DNA from: Lepidodermella squamata
Lineage: Eukaryota; Gastrotricha
Direction: 5' to 3'
Assembly: GCA_047495785.1 (NCBI GenBank)
Contig: JBLDXI010000033.1
Coordinates: 1,054,001-1,118,000 of the forward strand
Length of the DNA: 64,000 bases
Positions 44,186-56,500 of this stretch are shown here, piece after piece. The position numbers and the translations under genes are program-made. The notes under the pieces are model-generated. The model did no database searches, had not been told where the DNA came from, and was given only the letters and a program-made list of their open reading frames with translations. The stretch's first letter is position 1. Each line of letters starts with the position of its first letter.

Positions 44186-44463
44186 ATAAGTTATAGCGGT
44201 TGTTTTAGGCAGCTATTTAAATTGTTAAGTCATCGCAGATTTCGTTTGCTATGCATATATATAAATTTTTTAACTATTACAGCATGCCTTTGCTGTTTCC
44301 CTGGAAAGAAGGTTACTGAAATATATGCCCTACGGGTTATATATGCCCGACACCCTGCAATAGATCAAGGTCCAGTCATAGTAGAACGGTAGCTGCCATG
44401 TAACTTATTTTGTGGCTGTGAGAGAGGGTTCAACTTTGTCACGAAGACATTTAAATTTAGAAA
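44186..44463 (+). pseudogene. Fragment of a third pseudoprotease copy
   Basis: Contains, in order, remnants of exon 1 (TATAGCGGTTGTTTTA, CAGCTATTTAAAT), intron 1 with its acceptor, and the beginning of exon 2 (TTTCCCTGG, TTACTGAAATATA, GTCATAGTAGAACGG, TGCCATGTAACTT). It is interrupted by deletions, the start codon is missing and the stretch ends abruptly at a junction with duplicated upstream flank. Cannot be expressed as a protein. Confidence 0.85.
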
Positions 44464-44797
44464 AGACATTTATCGGCGGACGGAAAATGTAATTCTCCGC
44501 ATCCGGTCAAATTTGGTTCCGCTTTGACTTAACAAAACAGGAAAAAATCCAATTCTTGAATACAATTTAGTATTCTCAGTATGCATCCTTCCTATTGTGA
44601 TGAACGAAAATAAACCAGCGAAAACTTGGCTGACCGGATGGTAATGTATTACTCAATTTTGAGAATAGCATTAGGGTTGCCACGATTTATCATGGGTGAC
44701 TAAAATGTGCGCGTACAGTTAACCATTCAGTTGACATTTAAGCCGGAACGCCATCACCCCGTTCGTAATCTGTTTTTGCAGTGGGAAACCTACAATA

Positions 44798-46687
44798 ATG
44801 GGGATAAAAAAATACGAATCAGTTATAGCGGTTGTTTTAATCAGCTATTTAAATCGTTAAGTTATCGTAGATTTCTTTAGCTATGCACATATTGAAATTT
44901 TTTAAATATTACAGCATGTCAGTGTTGTATCCCTGGGCAAAAGGTTACTGAAATATACACTGCACCCCCCAACCCGCCATGTCCTGCGGGTTATGTATGC
45001 GTTAATCCGGATGGAACAATCTACAACAAATCAGTAACTCAGCGTCAAATCATAGTGGAACGGCAACTGCCCTGTGACTTCTTGTGTGGTCTCAGCGCAG
45101 GGTTCACCTTTGGCACGAAGATGTTTTGCAAAATTGGTCACTTCTGCCTCGACGGCGCGGGCAGTGCCGACGGATCTGTCACGCCTGTTGAAGCCAACTC
45201 GCTGCAAACACTGAATAAGACATCAGGAGTTGCTTATACGACGATCTACGCGAAATGCGGCGTTTTGCCGAGTTATGCCTTTGAAACGAATAACACCATC
45301 CGACGGCCGACAGTTGCCGGAAACTTCACGGCGCTTAACAACGAGTTTCCATGGCAAGTTCGTCTTGAAATTACCGATGAGCAGGGCGAGAAGAAGATTT
45401 GCGGCGGCCTGCTTTTAGACAACTCCACAGTTCTGACTGCAGCGAGTTGCGGTACAAAGGAAGCGAGGCAATCCCTGGCAATTCTTGGCACTAACAGCAG
45501 AGCTGATAAGTTGATCGGTGAAATCGGCGAGTTGCAGACAGGAGTTTTAGACACAACTATACATCCTAATTACACGAAAGGATCCAGCCATTACGACATA
45601 GCTCTCGTCGAAATTCAAGGTTTGCAACTTCTAGTTTTTCACTTTGTACCACAACTTTGATAAATTTGGACAAAACGAATGTTTGTCGGTGACCTTAAAT
45701 TCCGAAAATCTTGATATTTGCGGTGAGAAAGATTACGGTATTTGCTCCAAACAAAAATTAACTAAAATTTCAAGCTCGAAATTTGAAAAAAGATCAAAAA
45801 TCAATTGTTTGAATCGTTCATTTTTTATATTTTCGAACCGACTTGATCCCCTACTATTAGGAATGGGCGAAGGAACCAAATTTACAGTAGCAGAACCAAA
45901 CATGCTGTAGCGGAACCAACCGAAAAGATTGAAACTTTTTGCCATTTGCTGGGAAATATAGAAAATACGCCAAACCCCACTGTTCACTTGTTAACGGTCT
46001 AATTGATTTGAAAAATGGGTGAAATCGGTAACAATTGGGTATTTCCAAGAGAGAAAAGTTTCCAAGGTTTCATTTTCCACGAATACCCGTCGTTACCACA
46101 CTGTCGTAATTCCCGTTTTTCAGAGCTTGAAACTTTCACAAATGCCATCCTTCCGATATGTATGCCGATAAATTGCAAAGCTCCTGAATCCGGCATTCAT
46201 GGCCAAGACAAAACAACGAGATGTGTCACTAGCGGATGGTCGACGTGGTTGGATGATGACAGGCCCGGAAATACTACACTTCAAAAGGGATTCGCGACCC
46301 TCCTGTCACAGACGAAATGTGCCGAGTCGATAAGGAGACCTGCTAACAGGTTCAAAGAACAGTTCTCAAACGGACCCTCAAATTTTGTATGCGCTAAAAA
46401 TCTGCATCAGGAAAAACGGCGCTGTCAGGTTTGGTTGAAAAGCCTGACTTCAAATGAAATATGTCTATGCTGATTTTCAGACTGATCTTGGTGGTCCATT
46501 AGCATGTCGAGATCCTGCAACAGGCCTTTTTTATGCCGAGGGTGTTATCTCATTTCATTCGAATTGTCAGGATCCTTCAAGAAACGTCGGGGCTTACCAG
46601 CGAATCTGCCAATACCTGCCATGGATTCAGGAAAACTTATCGGCTAAAAGCTGGCAAGGACTTCAATCTCTTGCACCGTCTAGTTAA
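44798..46687 (+). CDS. Secreted trypsin-fold pseudoprotease (serine protease homologue), copy 2
   Basis: Exons 44798-44855, 44915-45619, 46124-46428 and 46481-46687: identical exon lengths to copy 1, 425 codons (424 aa). Signal peptide MGIKKYESVIAVVLISYLN, the same Cys-rich N-terminal region (CPAGYVCVNPDG) and trypsin-like domain. TAASC (Ser197), YDIALV (Asp247) and TDLGGP (Leu359) are all shared, so loss of catalytic His and Ser preceded the duplication. The copies differ mainly at about 35-60 and in intron 2 (504 nt here). Both frames stay open, which argues that the inactive protein is maintained. Confidence 0.9.
45942..45996 (+). repeat. Dispersed repeat, copy in second protease-homologue intron
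   Basis: Aligns with 41831-41884 (sister intron) and 58628-58682 (intergenic). Shared core: ATTTGCTGG, GAAAATACGC, ACCCCACT, TTCAC, GTTAAC. Confidence 0.65.
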
Positions 46688-47012
46688 CTGGAAAAGATTC
46701 GATTGAACTATTGGCTGAATTTTGCTGTTCGATTGTTTAACAGTCGTTTTTATGATAACTGTCATATACATTTCCAGCAACAAATTGCTTGGAGGTCTTG
46801 TTATTCTAGCTTTTGATACTCAGTAAAGAAGAATCTGAAATGCCAAATTGGTAACCAGCGTTCAAATTTCTTGGATATCTTTGGAACAAAGCTTGATTTT
46901 CACGAAAATAATTATTTTATTTCCATAATTCGTGCATGCAAGCAAATTAACCTATATCACTTGATCCTGATTAACATCACATAACAAGTTGTTGCAAAAC
47001 AGCAGGGCTGAT
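46688..47012. other. Convergent 3' region
   Basis: Begins with about 120 bp also found after copy 1 of the protease homologue (from 42541), marking the 3' limit of the tandem duplication. A reverse-strand poly(A) signal for the heat-shock gene lies at 46916-46921. Confidence 0.55.
46916..46921 (-). terminator. Poly(A) signal (AATAAA on - strand)
   Basis: Hexamer 92 bases past the stop codon of the small heat-shock protein gene. Confidence 0.5.
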
Positions 47013-47909
47013 TTAGGCGGTCTTGACGGTGACGGGCTTGACGTTGTTGTAGCTCGAGGTCAGACCAGCGGTGGTCGGGTAGCCGGAGAAGGGGGCCATG
47101 CCGGCGGCGAAGGGCATCTTGCTGTAGAGCTCAGCCATGACCGGCGACTTGGCGATCTCCTCGGTGGTCATCTTCGGCAGCTGGCACTCGACGACGAGGT
47201 AGCCCTCCTGGGTCAGGCACGACTTGAGCTCAACCTTGGTCAGGTCGATCTTGGCAAGGGTCTATAGAAAGACAAAGGAAAGCATTAGGTTAGAGTTGAT
47301 TGAAATTTCGATGACTTTACTCACCTCGGGCAGGACGAACTTGCGCGAGTACTTGCGGGAGATCTGGTGCTCCTTGCCCTCCTTGACGTCGTGGGCGGCC
47401 TCGACGACGACGGCGCGCTCGGCCTTGTTCAGGGTGACACAGACCTCCTCAGGCTTGAAGCCCTTGAGCTCGAAGCACAGGTACAGCTGGCGGTTGCCCT
47501 CGACGTCGATCATGCGGATCGGGTTGGTCAGGGTGTACATCTCGAGCTCCGAAGCCGGGCGGAAGGCGATGTTGTACAGCTTGTCACCAGACAGGGTGTT
47601 GAACCAGGTGTTGGCGCCGAAGGGGCCGAAGGTGATCGGGTACGAGCCGAAGGTCGAGGTCGGGAAAGAACCAGCCCAGGTGTTGGGGAAAGAGCCGAAG
47701 GTGGTCGGGTAGCCGTAGGTGCCGGTGGTCATCGGGCTGGTGAAGGGGGTGGTCGGCATGTTGATCGGGCTGGTGGTGGGCATACCCGGGTAGTAGCCGG
47801 TGGTGTTCATCGGCGAGTAGTAGTCGAACTTGGCGTACTTGTCCATCATGGTCGGGTAACCGGTCATGGCGTTCGGGCAGTAGGTCGAGGTCGGGTAGAA
47901 AGCGGCCAT
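47013..47909 (-). CDS. Small heat-shock protein (alpha-crystallin family)
   Basis: Exons 47909-47325 and 47261-47013 (278 codons, 277 aa). The ATG at 47909 gives MAAFYPTSTYCPNAMTGYP; upstream in-frame sequence lacks a better start. Residues 1-100 are a Tyr/Pro/Thr/Gly-rich N-terminal arm with repeated YPTTFGSFP-like strings. The alpha-crystallin domain follows (about 120-225): RMIDVEGNRQLYLCFELKGF, VCVTLNKAERAVVVEA, HQISRKYSRKFVLPE, and after the intron LTQEGYLVVECQLP. It is an ATP-independent chaperone holding unfolded proteins. The canonical I-x-I tail motif is not obvious. Codons are overwhelmingly G/C-ending, unlike neighbours, as expected for very high expression. Confidence 0.94.
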
Positions 47910-48501
47910 TTTATTCTGATAATAACGATTAACTTGAGATAATTGCAAAAGAATGATTGAAGCGAATTCAAAGATTGATATTGATTAGGAGGCGAATAAC
48001 GCGCTTAAATAACCGCTAGCAAAGATTGTGGCGACGCTGCGAACAATAGCGCTGCGCTCGAAGCACGCGCTTCAATTTTCGGCCACGCCGCCCACAAACG
48101 AAAATTCACGCGCCGTTTAAAAAACAACCTGGATGCGTGAATCGATTTTTTTCGTTTTATTCATCGTTTCATTTTTTCTGAATAAAATCCACGAGAAGTT
48201 GAATAGAAATAAAGAAGTATAGTCGAACAAGATGTAGCAGAGAAAAGAGTGGAACAAATCTAAAAGCGGTTTCCATCAGATAGACTGCGAAGTTAACAAA
48301 TAAATAAAGGCGAAAAAAATCACAAATCTTGTTCGAGAAAATCTATACGTAATTTAAAATAGAGGAAACAGGACGATCTAAGGTATTTCAATTTCAGAAA
48401 ATAAATAGAGCCAGGTGACCAATTAAAATATCCTTAGAGTGACAAGGTTTCAGGTTCAACGTCAAAATTTTGAAAGCGACCTTGGTGTTTTCCATCCAAC
48501 C
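47910..48501. promoter_or_regulatory. Heat-shock gene upstream region with TATA-like and HSE-like sites
   Basis: On the - strand a TATTTAAG lies at 48003-48010, about 95 bases before the start codon. GAAAATTC at 48100-48107 is a two-unit inverted heat-shock element (GAA-NN-TTC). No third perfect unit adjoins it. Assignment is by position and motif only. The rest of the stretch is AT-rich. Confidence 0.45.
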
Positions 48502-49685
48502 CTACGAATTATGATCATTCGAGCTGTTAGAATTTCGATTTTGACTACTAGTATTTATCTGCAGATTGCTACTCCGAATATTGCGATCCGTCGCCAGGAT
48601 AACGTCGCAAACGAGGCGGAAAAATTTCTGCCAAGTACTCAGCACAACGTCGAGATCATGGCGCAGTGTGATGTGTTGTAGGAAGGTCAGGAGTACCATT
48701 TCAAACTCGCGAATGCCCCGAACCATCAGCTCGGCCTTAATGTTGTAGTTGCAAATGTGAGCGGCGGTCAACGCCTCGACGTACATTTCAAAAGTATCGC
48801 TGCGATTCAACCGCAATAGACACCTTTCAATACCTAAAAAAATACGAAAAAATAACATTATCATGATAATTAATTTCAAAAATTATTTATTCAAAAATAA
48901 TATTATTAAAATGAAAATTTAAAAATTTATTTAAATTATTTTAAATTATTCAAATTATTATTTACTAAGGAATTTATGAATAATTAATGAGGGAAGAAAT
49001 TCGAGATTTTTCTTTTTTCTTTACTTACCAGAGAGAAAAACGAAACCTTGTTCCATGAGCTCCCAATTCGTATGGCTACCGTCTGCAGATGGAGCAATAT
49101 TGCGGCAGAAGCGCTCGGCTGCTTCGGGAATTTTTTTGAAAATGCTGCAATAAAAAAATCGTTAAATTAGGTCAAATTAATTAGCGCGCATAATTACTGC
49201 TGCACACCCAAAGCACCAATATCGATAGCATCAGCTTTGATCAGGTCAAACGACTCGCGGAGAATCGCGATTTCATCTTCACTCATAGCCGGGTAGTTGA
49301 CGACATCCTCATCGAGGCCGACCCCCGAGTCGATTTTCCGATCAGGCGGGCTGCTGCGAGAATGGGCCATAGGACACCCTGACCTCTGGCCCGCAGTCGG
49401 GTCACTGGTTTGCAGGGTGACGCGTTCCATAATGTAAGTGTGCTGGCTAGACGGAGTTTCCGACGTCGACGAGTTGTATCGGTGAATAGGCGATGAGGCG
49501 TAGGGCTGAAGTCGCTGGTAGTACTGCTGCAATCTGTTGTAATGAGTGGTGCCTGCTGCGCGACGTGGGCTGGCGCCGCTACTACTGCGATACGTCGGCA
49601 TGCCGCCGCCGTCGTCTTCGTCGTCGATAAACATGAACGAGGAGCTATCGAAGCCACTGCCGCCGCTGCTATTAGCACCGAACAT
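48502..49685 (-). CDS. Divergent globin with long N-terminal extension
   Basis: Exons 49685-49198, 49144-49029 and 48833-48502 (312 codons, 311 aa). Residues 1-135 are a Ser/Gly/Pro-rich, acidic, low-complexity extension without a signal peptide. From about 137 the sequence reads as a globin: helix A-B (LRESFDLIKADAIDIGALG), IFKKIP with Pro169 at C2, Phe175 at CD1 six residues on, Gln195 at the distal E7 position and His227 as the likely proximal F8 ligand (TAAHICNYNIK), then helix G/H (REFEMVLLTFLQ, WQKFFRLVCDVI). Gln at E7 is common in nematode globins. Expected to bind haem and act in O2/redox sensing rather than bulk transport. The extension could regulate or localise it. Identity rests on spacing, not close similarity. 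Confidence 0.65.
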
Positions 49686-52094
49686 TGAGCTACTATACGC
49701 CGTGATTATTACTATAATCTATACAAAAAAATAAGCGTAGAATAAATATAAAACGGCAATAAATTAACGGCGGAAAAACCGCTAATCATGGCCTTGATTT
49801 TCATGTTACGAATAATAAATTCGATCTGATAAGTATTCCCGCGAGTTTTCCGCTTCAAAAACAGCTATACCTTGTTTTCCAGGCAATTTTTAGAAATATA
49901 ACCATGCATAAAATCCAACTTAAGGCACAACATTTAAAATTGAATCATTTTAAATGAATCAAATCAATTTAAGGCCCAACATTGACCAGAATCGAATTTT
50001 CGTTTAACCCCCTTTTCCCGGTGGAAGGCGGGGAATTTTTAAAACGGCTATGAGATAGATAATTTTGTATCTAGGGGGACTTTTATAAGCATTTAAAAAG
50101 CTGTTTTAACTTTAAAAATAGTTAGTACCCGCGCACTTCTAAAAAAGATGCACCACGATAATGCGCGGACACACAAATAATGATAATAATAAATGTGCGC
50201 TCATCGCACATGAGCGACGAGCACGCGGATCGTTATCATCATCGAATTATGATGACGCGATGTGATCCGCCGCCGTCATCGTCGGGCGCATTATTGCCGC
50301 CATGTCTCATCGGCACGCGCGACAAAGGCCATGAGCGCAAATTGCATTAGTCGCGGCAGTAGCAATATAGCTCTCTATCTCCCTGTGTATACATGACAAA
50401 AAAAATGTGACTAAAAAGCATAATGACCTGCCCTCCAACTTGAGATGCGGTCATGGCAACAGCAATCACTGATCCTAGAAAGACATCTGCGGAAAATTTC
50501 TTACGGCGGGTCAACCATGTAAAAATATGAAAAAAACCAGTCATGCACAAGTCTATTAAATGAGGACAGGCTAATTAAGTTCCCGACAAAACAAGAAAAC
50601 AAAAAACATATATAAGATATTAAATTCTTCGAAAAAGTATGGTCTAAAAAGTTGATTGATCTTACACAGTACGCAGTTAATATTCGACAAGCTCTCTGTA
50701 TTTTCTGCTGAATTTTTTTTATAGGAAATAGGTAATTTCCTTGAATAATGCGCACGTCTAATTTTAGTTTGCCCGCTATAAATTCGAAAAAAAATAAGCG
50801 ATGATCGATAGCATAATGAAAACAAATTAGCTGGTCACCTGGGAGCTGGGATGAAAGCAACTGCTAATTTCGTAAACAATTTTTCATAATATATATACAT
50901 GGGTGTTATCAAGTTTTTATTACCTTCAAGCGTAAACAATATCTCGGTGAACTTAAAATGTGATAAAAAATTGTGCGGACAAAAGGCCAATGTATTGGTA
51001 TCTTTAAAAAGCAGCTAGTATTGCAATTAATGAAATGGAAGATCGCATCTGCTATTATTTTGCTCCCGACGGACACAGAAAATCTGTCATTATTTATTAT
51101 TGCAAAAATCAGGCGTGTCCTGCCTATTAGAAACAAAAGAATTGCTAATCTTTTGATGCATATATACATATTGCATTTTATATATCGCAGAGTACTGGCG
51201 GAGCTTTTAGGCGATAAAAAAATCGGCGATATTATGATCGCAGAAAATCTCAATTGCGATCGGCTGGAATCAAAATACAGCATGGATCAGCCAGGCGATA
51301 AGTTTTCTATAAATACAAAATTAGATCGCTATCAAATAGCACTTGCATCCCACGAAAAAAACAAGGGCGATATTATATACGAACGATGGCAGGAAATCAG
51401 GGTAATTATTATTTTGTTTCGAATAAACCACGTGTTGATGTCTCTAATCGACGCCCTCACATTAATTTTTACCCGGATTCTGCTGCAGATGTAATAGCCT
51501 GGGGTCAATGATTTTCGCATCATCACCAGGAATGTTCGTGTTTGTTTGCGAATGATTATGCCGGTCGCCGGAAGGATTCAGCGACGGCGACACTTGTTTG
51601 ATCAGATAACCTGATATAACAAATTCAGTCGGAAGCCTTTTTTCACCGTGGATCACGTTTTTAGCCTCAATATTAGACAATTACTGGATATTTATATATT
51701 GTCGCTGCTGGATCTAATTAACGTGGTCATGAGAACGTCCTTTGAACAGAAAATGTATGTTGTCATATATTGGTGACCTCAGGTTTCGATTTTCATGATA
51801 TCAAACGCAAATTAGGCCCGAAACATTGGAGACTTATGACTTTGCAGGTGAAAAAATATCTTTGCAACTCTGACACATAAAAACATAGGGTTTGTTGCAA
51901 TAAATGCTCCGTCTTATCAGTGTTCGAATGATGCGAAGCTTAACACAATTGGAGTGATAACCAATTTTCGAAAAATGGTATACATAAGAATTGCGTTTTC
52001 GTAAGTCGGTTTGGGACCTCCTGTTTGCCTACCGCTAGCGGATGAATATTTTCGGATGAAATTTGACTTGGGCTTTCCCTATAAGCGTTGCTCT
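49686..52094. other. Intergenic, 2.4 kb
   Basis: Mostly AT-rich. A 170-codon open stretch at 50973-51494 is Ile/Leu/Lys-rich without start, domain or splice evidence. The region at about 50160-50340 is dense in CGATGA/TCATCG-type strings. Confidence 0.5.
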
Positions 52095-52095
52095 T

Positions 52096-53348
52096 AGATC
52101 ATTGATAATAATCTTCTACGTAGATCTACTGCTTCACAAATGCTAGAATGCACCCACGACTGGTTCTTTGCCTTGGAATGCGGCGAGTTTGTCGATATTT
52201 TATACATAGACTTTGCCAAAGCTTTTGATACCGTTTGCCATTCCAAACTTCTTAAAAAACTAGCTCAAATAGGTATACAGGGTGATCTTTTGCATTGGAT
52301 ATCCTCTTATCTCTCTAACCGTTCACAATTTGTTGTAGTTAATAATTCCTCAAGCTCACACTCGCCGGTTACCAGTGGGGTTCCTCAAGGTTCCGTCCTT
52401 GGCCCCTTGCTCTTCCTCATCTACATTAATGATATCGTCCCTATCTTACCAACTGGTGTCACAATTAAACTCTTCGCCGATGATTGCAAGCTTTACATTA
52501 AATTCTGCTTTAATAATGCTGCTTCTTCTGTCTCGAGACTATCATTAGCGCTTGATAATATCTTTGCCTGGATAAACGACTGGCAGCTCAGCCTTTCTAT
52601 TGACAAATGTGGCGTGCTTCACCTAGGCCGTAACAATCCTCAATTTTCTTATACTCTTGGTTCACATCAACTTTCTATCTGTCACTCGTATAAAGACCTA
52701 GGTTTGATTATTGATGAAGATCTCACGTTCCGCCCTCATTTTAATACTATTGTTACCAAAGCTTATAACTGTGTCAACGCTATTCTTAGAGCCTTTCATG
52801 GGCAGTCGCCTTCCGTTCTCACATGGGCTTATCGAGTCTATTCTAGGCCTCTACTCGAATACCTTCCTTCGATTTGGTCTCCTTACAAAAAAGGCGATAT
52901 TGAACTCATTGAAAATGTTCAAAAATATTTTACTCGCCGTGCTTTAGGCTTCTCTTCGCACGATCTCAACCGCCCTTCTTATAAACAAAGGCTTCTAATT
53001 CTCAAACTAGATTCTTTGGAAAAACGTCGCATTCTTTTAGATCTCGCCCTTTTATACAAAGTTTACTACAAAGCTATCGATTCGTCAATCTCCTTTTATA
53101 TCGAGCCTCTTGAGACAATAACTCGCGGTCATACTCATCGCCTTAGATATCGACGACCTGATGGTCGATACCGCAATGCTACCTCTCCTCTTTTTGCCAA
53201 CTATTTTTTAAATCGTGTTTTACCCATTTGGAATGAATTGCCTGCCTATGTGTTTCCGTCCACGGACAATTTCGATTCCAATCTTAAATTTTTTAAATCA
53301 AAAATATGTAAACTTGACTTTTCTAAACACTGCACTCTCGACAACTAA
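52096..53348 (+). CDS. Partial non-LTR reverse transcriptase
   Basis: The frame is open from about 52096 to TAA at 53346-53348; the ATG at 52140 is internal, not a true start. It begins at the RST motif of RT domain 2 (LLRRSTASQMLE), then YIDFAKAFDTVCH, SGVPQGSVLGPLLFLIYIND and the catalytic KLFADD. The C-terminal thumb/connection part ends with ATSPLFANYFLNRVLPIWNE, typical of Jockey-like ORF2. No stops interrupt what remains, so the insertion is fairly young. Lacks the upstream endonuclease, so it is inactive. Confidence 0.9.
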
Positions 53349-53557
53349 ATTTAAATACATTTTCTACCTAATTTCTCTATGATTTTGATATATGTTGACT
53401 CTCCTCTTGACTGTTCTATACGCTATCATATTGACTACTACACGGTTCAGAGTTAGTGGCCTGCGGGTCCTTCTGTATCCTCGAATCTTTTTTACTGCTT
53501 AATTCCCCTGATGAATTTATTTTTCGAAATAAAATAATAATAATAATAATAATAATT
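52096..53557 (+). mobile_element. 5'-truncated non-LTR retrotransposon (Jockey/I-like)
   Basis: The element consists of the C-terminal part of a reverse transcriptase ORF, a short 3' UTR (53349-53530) and a simple TAA/AAT-repeat tail (about 53533-53557), a 3' end typical of I/Jockey-group LINEs. The endonuclease and N-terminal reverse-transcriptase motifs are absent, so it is a dead-on-arrival insertion. The exact 5' junction and target-site duplication could not be fixed. Confidence 0.85.
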
Positions 53558-56500
53558 GAAATTAAAATTGTATTACTTTTCCCGCGACTGAGCGTCTGTA
53601 CCTCTTGGAAATTTAGTCATTTTGACGCCCCTTGATCCGTGAATAAAATCGTTGAAAATGCAACTGCACATTCTTTTATGTTTCTTCTAATTTTTTAAAT
53701 AAATTGTCCAAATTATGCTCGAAATCCTAACGTTGCCATTTGGAAGTTGAAATTAGAATTCAACTTTTTCCGCGCGCTTTCTACGTCCGAATGGCAACAT
53801 TCAATATTCAATGATTTTTGGATTTTTAACAATTTAATTTAATTTAATTTAATTTTAATTGAAAAAAATCGTCCAAATCAGAAATCACGCTAATCACATT
53901 GGTCAAAAATTTGAAAATTTTTCTGAATTAACGCTGATTTTTAATCCTCGAAAAACATTGTATTGTCCCAAGTTATCTCACGTTTTATGGTAGTTGAAAA
54001 ATCATTGAATGCGTTATTCAGCCAAGTTTTTTTCGGGTGTGTCCTCGTTTTGAGGTCTTCCACGCGATCCACATATGTAGCGAACGAGTGTTGTTTTAAG
54101 AGTTAGTCGACGGAAGCGTGAAGCTGGACGCGCGGTCTTAATAAAGCCAGATGGATAACCGGCTGCGTTTCTGCCATTAGCCACCCTGATGCGATGATGG
54201 GGCGGTGTCTAATGGTGTTTGCTGCCGACTGCGACTTTGCTCAGCGCTTCGCTCGGTGCGAACATCAGCCTCTTGACGCTTCTTGGCACTTGGCGTCATC
54301 GTAACAACTCGGCCTAGGTAATAGTTGTTTGTAATGAAGTGAGTTGCAATAGGAATTGGCCCTTCAATCTTGCCACCTTCAACGCACAGCGCGCACACGG
54401 TGCGTTTTTATTATATCAAGGCGGAGCGGTTGTTCTCTTGACTCCAAAGACACTGTCGTGTAATAAAAATAAATGTCGAGCATACTTTTTAACAAAAAGC
54501 ATATAGCCTCGTGTAGTCGATTGAGTGGAACCGCCTTTGATACAATCGGAACTAGAAACAGTTACATATTTGATAATCCTCGAAAATGAGACAGACCGTG
54601 CCAAGTATCTGCACCTAAAATACCTAAGTAAGTACGGTCTAGTCACTTTTTTACTATATTATAGCCACAAGCCGATTTATACTTGGCTTTTTTGGATCGG
54701 GCGTTTCCAGAGTTGTCCCCGGGTCGGGGTTTTAGTGTGGCCATTGGGTAAACTTAAAAATCCATATCGATCTCTAAAATGGTTAGTTTTAGCGGGAAAA
54801 TATAAGGAAAACGGATATTCGCGAGATTTTCTCACGGCGGCAGCAACAATGGGGAACGGTGCTCCCTGGAAATTCTCCGAAAAATGAAAATATTTTGAAA
54901 ATTTCCAGAAAAAATCCTGATTTCCAAGCATTTTAAGGCATTTTTCAATACTTTTTCACGCTCAAAGCCCCAAAGGTTTTCTCGCTTCGCTCGCTAACCG
55001 TTTTTCTATTACTTTCATATGAAGCTCGAAATACGTCCTTCAAAAACATAGTCATATATCTCAGCTTAAAATCTATAAACTCTAAGTTGTAGTATTGTGG
55101 AAATTCAAAATGGTAGTCGCGAAAGTTTTCCAGCCAAGTGATCTAAGTCTCCAAATTGCCTTACTTGAACAGGATGGAACTGAAAAAAGCGCCTGGTTTA
55201 ATACCCATATCGGATCCGGGTTCCTAAGCCCTGGTCGGATCGGTTCCGAAATGTTGCACCCGAGGACAAATCTGGGCGTTTTAATCTTCAGCGGCGTCAT
55301 AGAAAAATGTCTGGCAATTCACTGATAACTCGCAAAAAATCAAATATTTTACCTTCGATCTTACCTTCGAATCTAATAGGATAGCTACACATGACAAGTC
55401 ATGTTTACAACGTCTCAATTTTAGCGGAGCCAAATTTCACCTTAACTTTTTGTATCACCCATCGGACAGGAGCAATTCAACTGCATGAAAAATTCAGCTA
55501 ATTTCTTTATGATCTCGTTTTTCTTCTCCATAGCGGTAACGAAATAGCTGGTTTTCAACCTTTAAATCAACTCTTTAAATCAATCGATTTACTTTCCACA
55601 TTCAAAATCGTAAGCGAATTTTACTCAATTTTAGTCCGAATTTTTAAGTATTAGTTGCATTTTTTTAATCTAAACGGGAAAGTTGTATTTTATCCACCTA
55701 GTTTGGCTCGAAGCTGCAATGTGGGGGCAACCACGATCAGCCATTTAACGGATAGTTTGGGACACTTCCGAGTGTAATTCACCAACATTAGGGTTAAGGA
55801 ATTTGCCATTTTTCAGCCATCTTTACTTATCATCGGAATGAACTCGACTTGGGAGTTGGGAAAAGTTGGCTTCTGAAAATTACAGCTGCAGATTACTCTA
55901 AGTACGTTTTCGACAATAAGAGCTCATTGATAACGCGATAGCTCTTCATTCATTCGATGGGCTAAAAGACACTTGCGATGACAGTTGCTTCTTCTTTCTT
56001 CCTCCCCTTTCTATAGCTAACGCCTGCTTGGTTCACTCATTAAACTGTCTATAGTGAGATCACTCCAGTGTCACTTTCAGCTCAAGGATAACAGCTATTT
56101 ATTACGCATAAAAGATACACCATCAAGCTTAAAAAATAGAGTTGAGTTGAGCGGAAAAATAAGACATTATTCATACGTCGTTGTCTTCCCAGTTCCGGCC
56201 CGGAAAAAAACCGTACTAAATGATAGCAGCATTAAGGCCAATTATTCACTTAGTCCAGCTATTACGGTGATGGCCTACACGTGTTTTAATTGCGAGCGTC
56301 ATGGCGCGCCAGAGGCGTCTTCGCATGTCCGCCCGTGTGCATTACCGGCCTATTGTCGGGTCTAACAATAACAATCTCAGCGCGCGTTTTTTTCACTGGC
56401 TCTCATCGTCTCGGTCTGGCCGAGCGCGCGCCTCAAAGCAAACAACGTTTGCAATGTGAGACGCGCCGGGCTATCACTAGCCTAATCCCGAGTACTATCA

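Noticed and set aside
47367-47942. 191-codon + strand frame opposite the heat-shock gene
   Set aside because: It is the antisense shadow of a GC-rich coding exon; its composition (Val/Gly/Arg/Asp repeats) follows from reverse-complement codons.
50973-51494. 173-codon + strand open frame
   Set aside because: Begins with GTG, has AT-rich composition, no domain, no splice or poly(A) support; consistent with chance in a gene-poor region.
53832-53862. AATTT repeat as a functional site
   Set aside because: Simple low-complexity tract near the retrotransposon tail, without other features.
54177-54398. 73-codon - strand frame (IEGPIPIATHFITNNYY)
   Set aside because: No start codon, blocked upstream by a stop, no family match; may be a relic but cannot be supported.
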